From assembly GCF_015207245.1 (NCBI RefSeq), contig NZ_JADEXF010000352.1:1-5135 (forward strand): a stretch of 5,135 nucleotides of DNA, read 5' to 3'. Every line of letters starts with the position of its first letter. Positions within the stretch are counted from its first letter, which is position 1. The notes beneath the pieces are model-generated. The model saw only the letters and a program-made list of their open reading frames with translations, did not search any database and was not told the DNA's origin. Both the position numbers and the translations under genes were made by a program. The DNA is from Nostoc cf. edaphicum LEGE 07299 (lineage in GTDB: Bacteria > Cyanobacteriota > Cyanobacteriia > Cyanobacteriales > Nostocaceae). Shown here piece by piece: positions 4,127-5,135 of this stretch.

Positions 4127-5135
4127 ATGCCGAATACGACAGATGAAGGCAAAATTCACTTTATCTCACCACAGTTATTGAAGAAATTAGATTACCAAAC
4201 GCCTATAAGTAAATTTTACGCTTCAGCGACCTATATGAGCCGCCGAACTGAGCCTGAAAGTCTTGATTTTTCCTTGGGTGATGCTCATGAAATGCCACCT
4301 CCAGGGTTTGTAGAAGCGCTGCAACGTTGGAGTGTACCGCAAAACTCCAGTTGGTATGGCTACAAGGGAAATATTCCCGAATCACGGGTTACTGTATCCG
4401 CATCTCTTCAGGATAAACGCGGAATTTCTATATTGCCTGAAGATATTTTTATGACTAATGGTACTATAGTCGGTTTGGCGATTTGTTTGCAAATATTAGC
4501 TGGGGAGGGAGATGAGGTAATTATTTTGACTCCACCCTGGTTAGGTTATAGGCGTATGGTGCATTTTACAGGTGCGGTTCCAGTGGGTGTGCCTGTAGAT
4601 ACCAACACCTTCGATATGAATTTGGAGGCGATCGCTGAAGCAATTACTGAACGAACTCGGGCAATAATTGTCAATTCACCTCACAACCCTACAGGTAAGA
4701 TTTTTTCAGCTAGTACCCTAGAACGTTTGGCAACTATACTAGCTGAGGCTTCTAAACTCTACGGCAAGGCGATTTACATGATTTCTGATGAAACCTTCAG
4801 CCGCGTTGTTTTTGATAACCAATCTTGTCCCAGCCCTACCCAGTTTTACCCATTTTCTTTCTTGGTATATGGTTACAGTAAAACCTTAATGGCTCCAGGT
4901 CAACGTATCGGATATATCGCTCTACCCTCCACTATGCCCAAGAGGGAAGAAATAAGGCGAGTAATCGCCATGTTACAAGGAAGTGCTTTTGGTTGGTGTT
5001 TTCCTAGCGTACTAATGCAGTATGCCCTAACCGACTTAGAAAAAATAAACATAAATATCGAACATTTACAAAAAAAGCGAGATTGGATGGATTCGTCGCT
5101 GCGAGGCATGGGTTATCAACTGCATACCCCCGATG
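4127..5135 (+). CDS. PLP-dependent class I/II aminotransferase (3' end beyond window)
   Basis: The frame is open from ATG 4127 to the right edge: 336 codons, with the C-terminus missing. It is a fold-type I aminotransferase of the aspartate aminotransferase superfamily. Visible landmarks are WYGYKGNIPESR (76-87), the cofactor-phosphate region TNGTIVGLAI (110-119), an aromatic at W138 in TPPWLGY, NSPHNPTG (183-190, N187 contacting PLP), SDETF (220-224, D221 pairing with the pyridine nitrogen) and YSKTLMAPGQRIGY (250-263) with Schiff-base lysine K252 and the following PG-R. F224 replaces the Tyr normally found in SDExY, which hydrogen-bonds the PLP 3'-oxygen. AAAGG (4114-4118) lies 8 nt upstream of the ATG; a TTG in frame at 4106 is a less likely start. 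It is divergent from vapB. The substrate cannot be told from the sequence, and no biosynthetic partner is in the window. Confidence 0.93.
   Translation, partial: MPNTTDEGKIHFISPQLLKKLDYQTPISKFYASATYMSRRTEPESLDFSLGDAHEMPPPGFVEALQRWSVPQNSSWYGYKGNIPESRVTVSASLQDKRGISILPEDIFMTNGTIVGLAICLQILAGEGDEVIILTPPWLGYRRMVHFTGAVPVGVPVDTNTFDMNLEAIAEAITERTRAIIVNSPHNPTGKIFSASTLERLATILAEASKLYGKAIYMISDETFSRVVFDNQSCPSPTQFYPFSFLVYGYSKTLMAPGQRIGYIALPSTMPKREEIRRVIAMLQGSAFGWCFPSVLMQYALTDLEKININIEHLQKKRDWMDSSLRGMGYQLHTPD

Overview
The window looks like chromosomal DNA of a filamentous, Nostocales-type cyanobacterium. Six perfect copies of the cyanobacterial octamer GCGATCGC (HIP1) start at 437, 659, 1324, 1867, 3889 and 4628. 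A heptanucleotide tandem repeat of the kind known from Nostoc and Calothrix genomes sits at 1237-1264, and a small palindromic repeat sits at 3294-3338. Genus and species cannot be fixed from this sequence.

Layout, left to right. The 5' part of a small conserved-type protein gene runs leftward off the edge (1-157). It is divergent from a complete LysR-type regulator gene (335-1228), and the gap between them carries a 21-bp near-perfect palindrome with a T-N11-A core. The regulator converges on a leftward block. In its transcription order that block is: vapB antitoxin (3720-3493), a broken vapC toxin gene (3492-3042), ribokinase rbsK (2953-2012) and a small transaldolase-family aldolase (1895-1254). 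About 400 bp with no convincing gene follows, and then a rightward PLP-dependent class I/II aminotransferase starts at 4127 and runs off the right edge.

Functionally, the clearest pairing is ribokinase plus the small aldolase. One phosphorylates ribose. The other belongs to the short transaldolase/fructose-6-phosphate aldolase family and carries the Gln and Tyr residues that mark the aldolase rather than the transaldolase branch. Together they suggest sugar-phosphate salvage or interconversion. No transporter or sugar-binding protein is visible.

The most unusual piece is the decayed vapBC module. The antitoxin gene is intact. The toxin gene carries a 4-nt tandem duplication (frameshift) and a 45-bp foldable insertion with an in-frame TAG. 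Removing both lesions restores a reading frame of exactly 133 residues with all expected PIN-domain motifs. I found no CRISPR array, tRNA, rRNA, full-length insertion sequence or clearly new multi-gene system.
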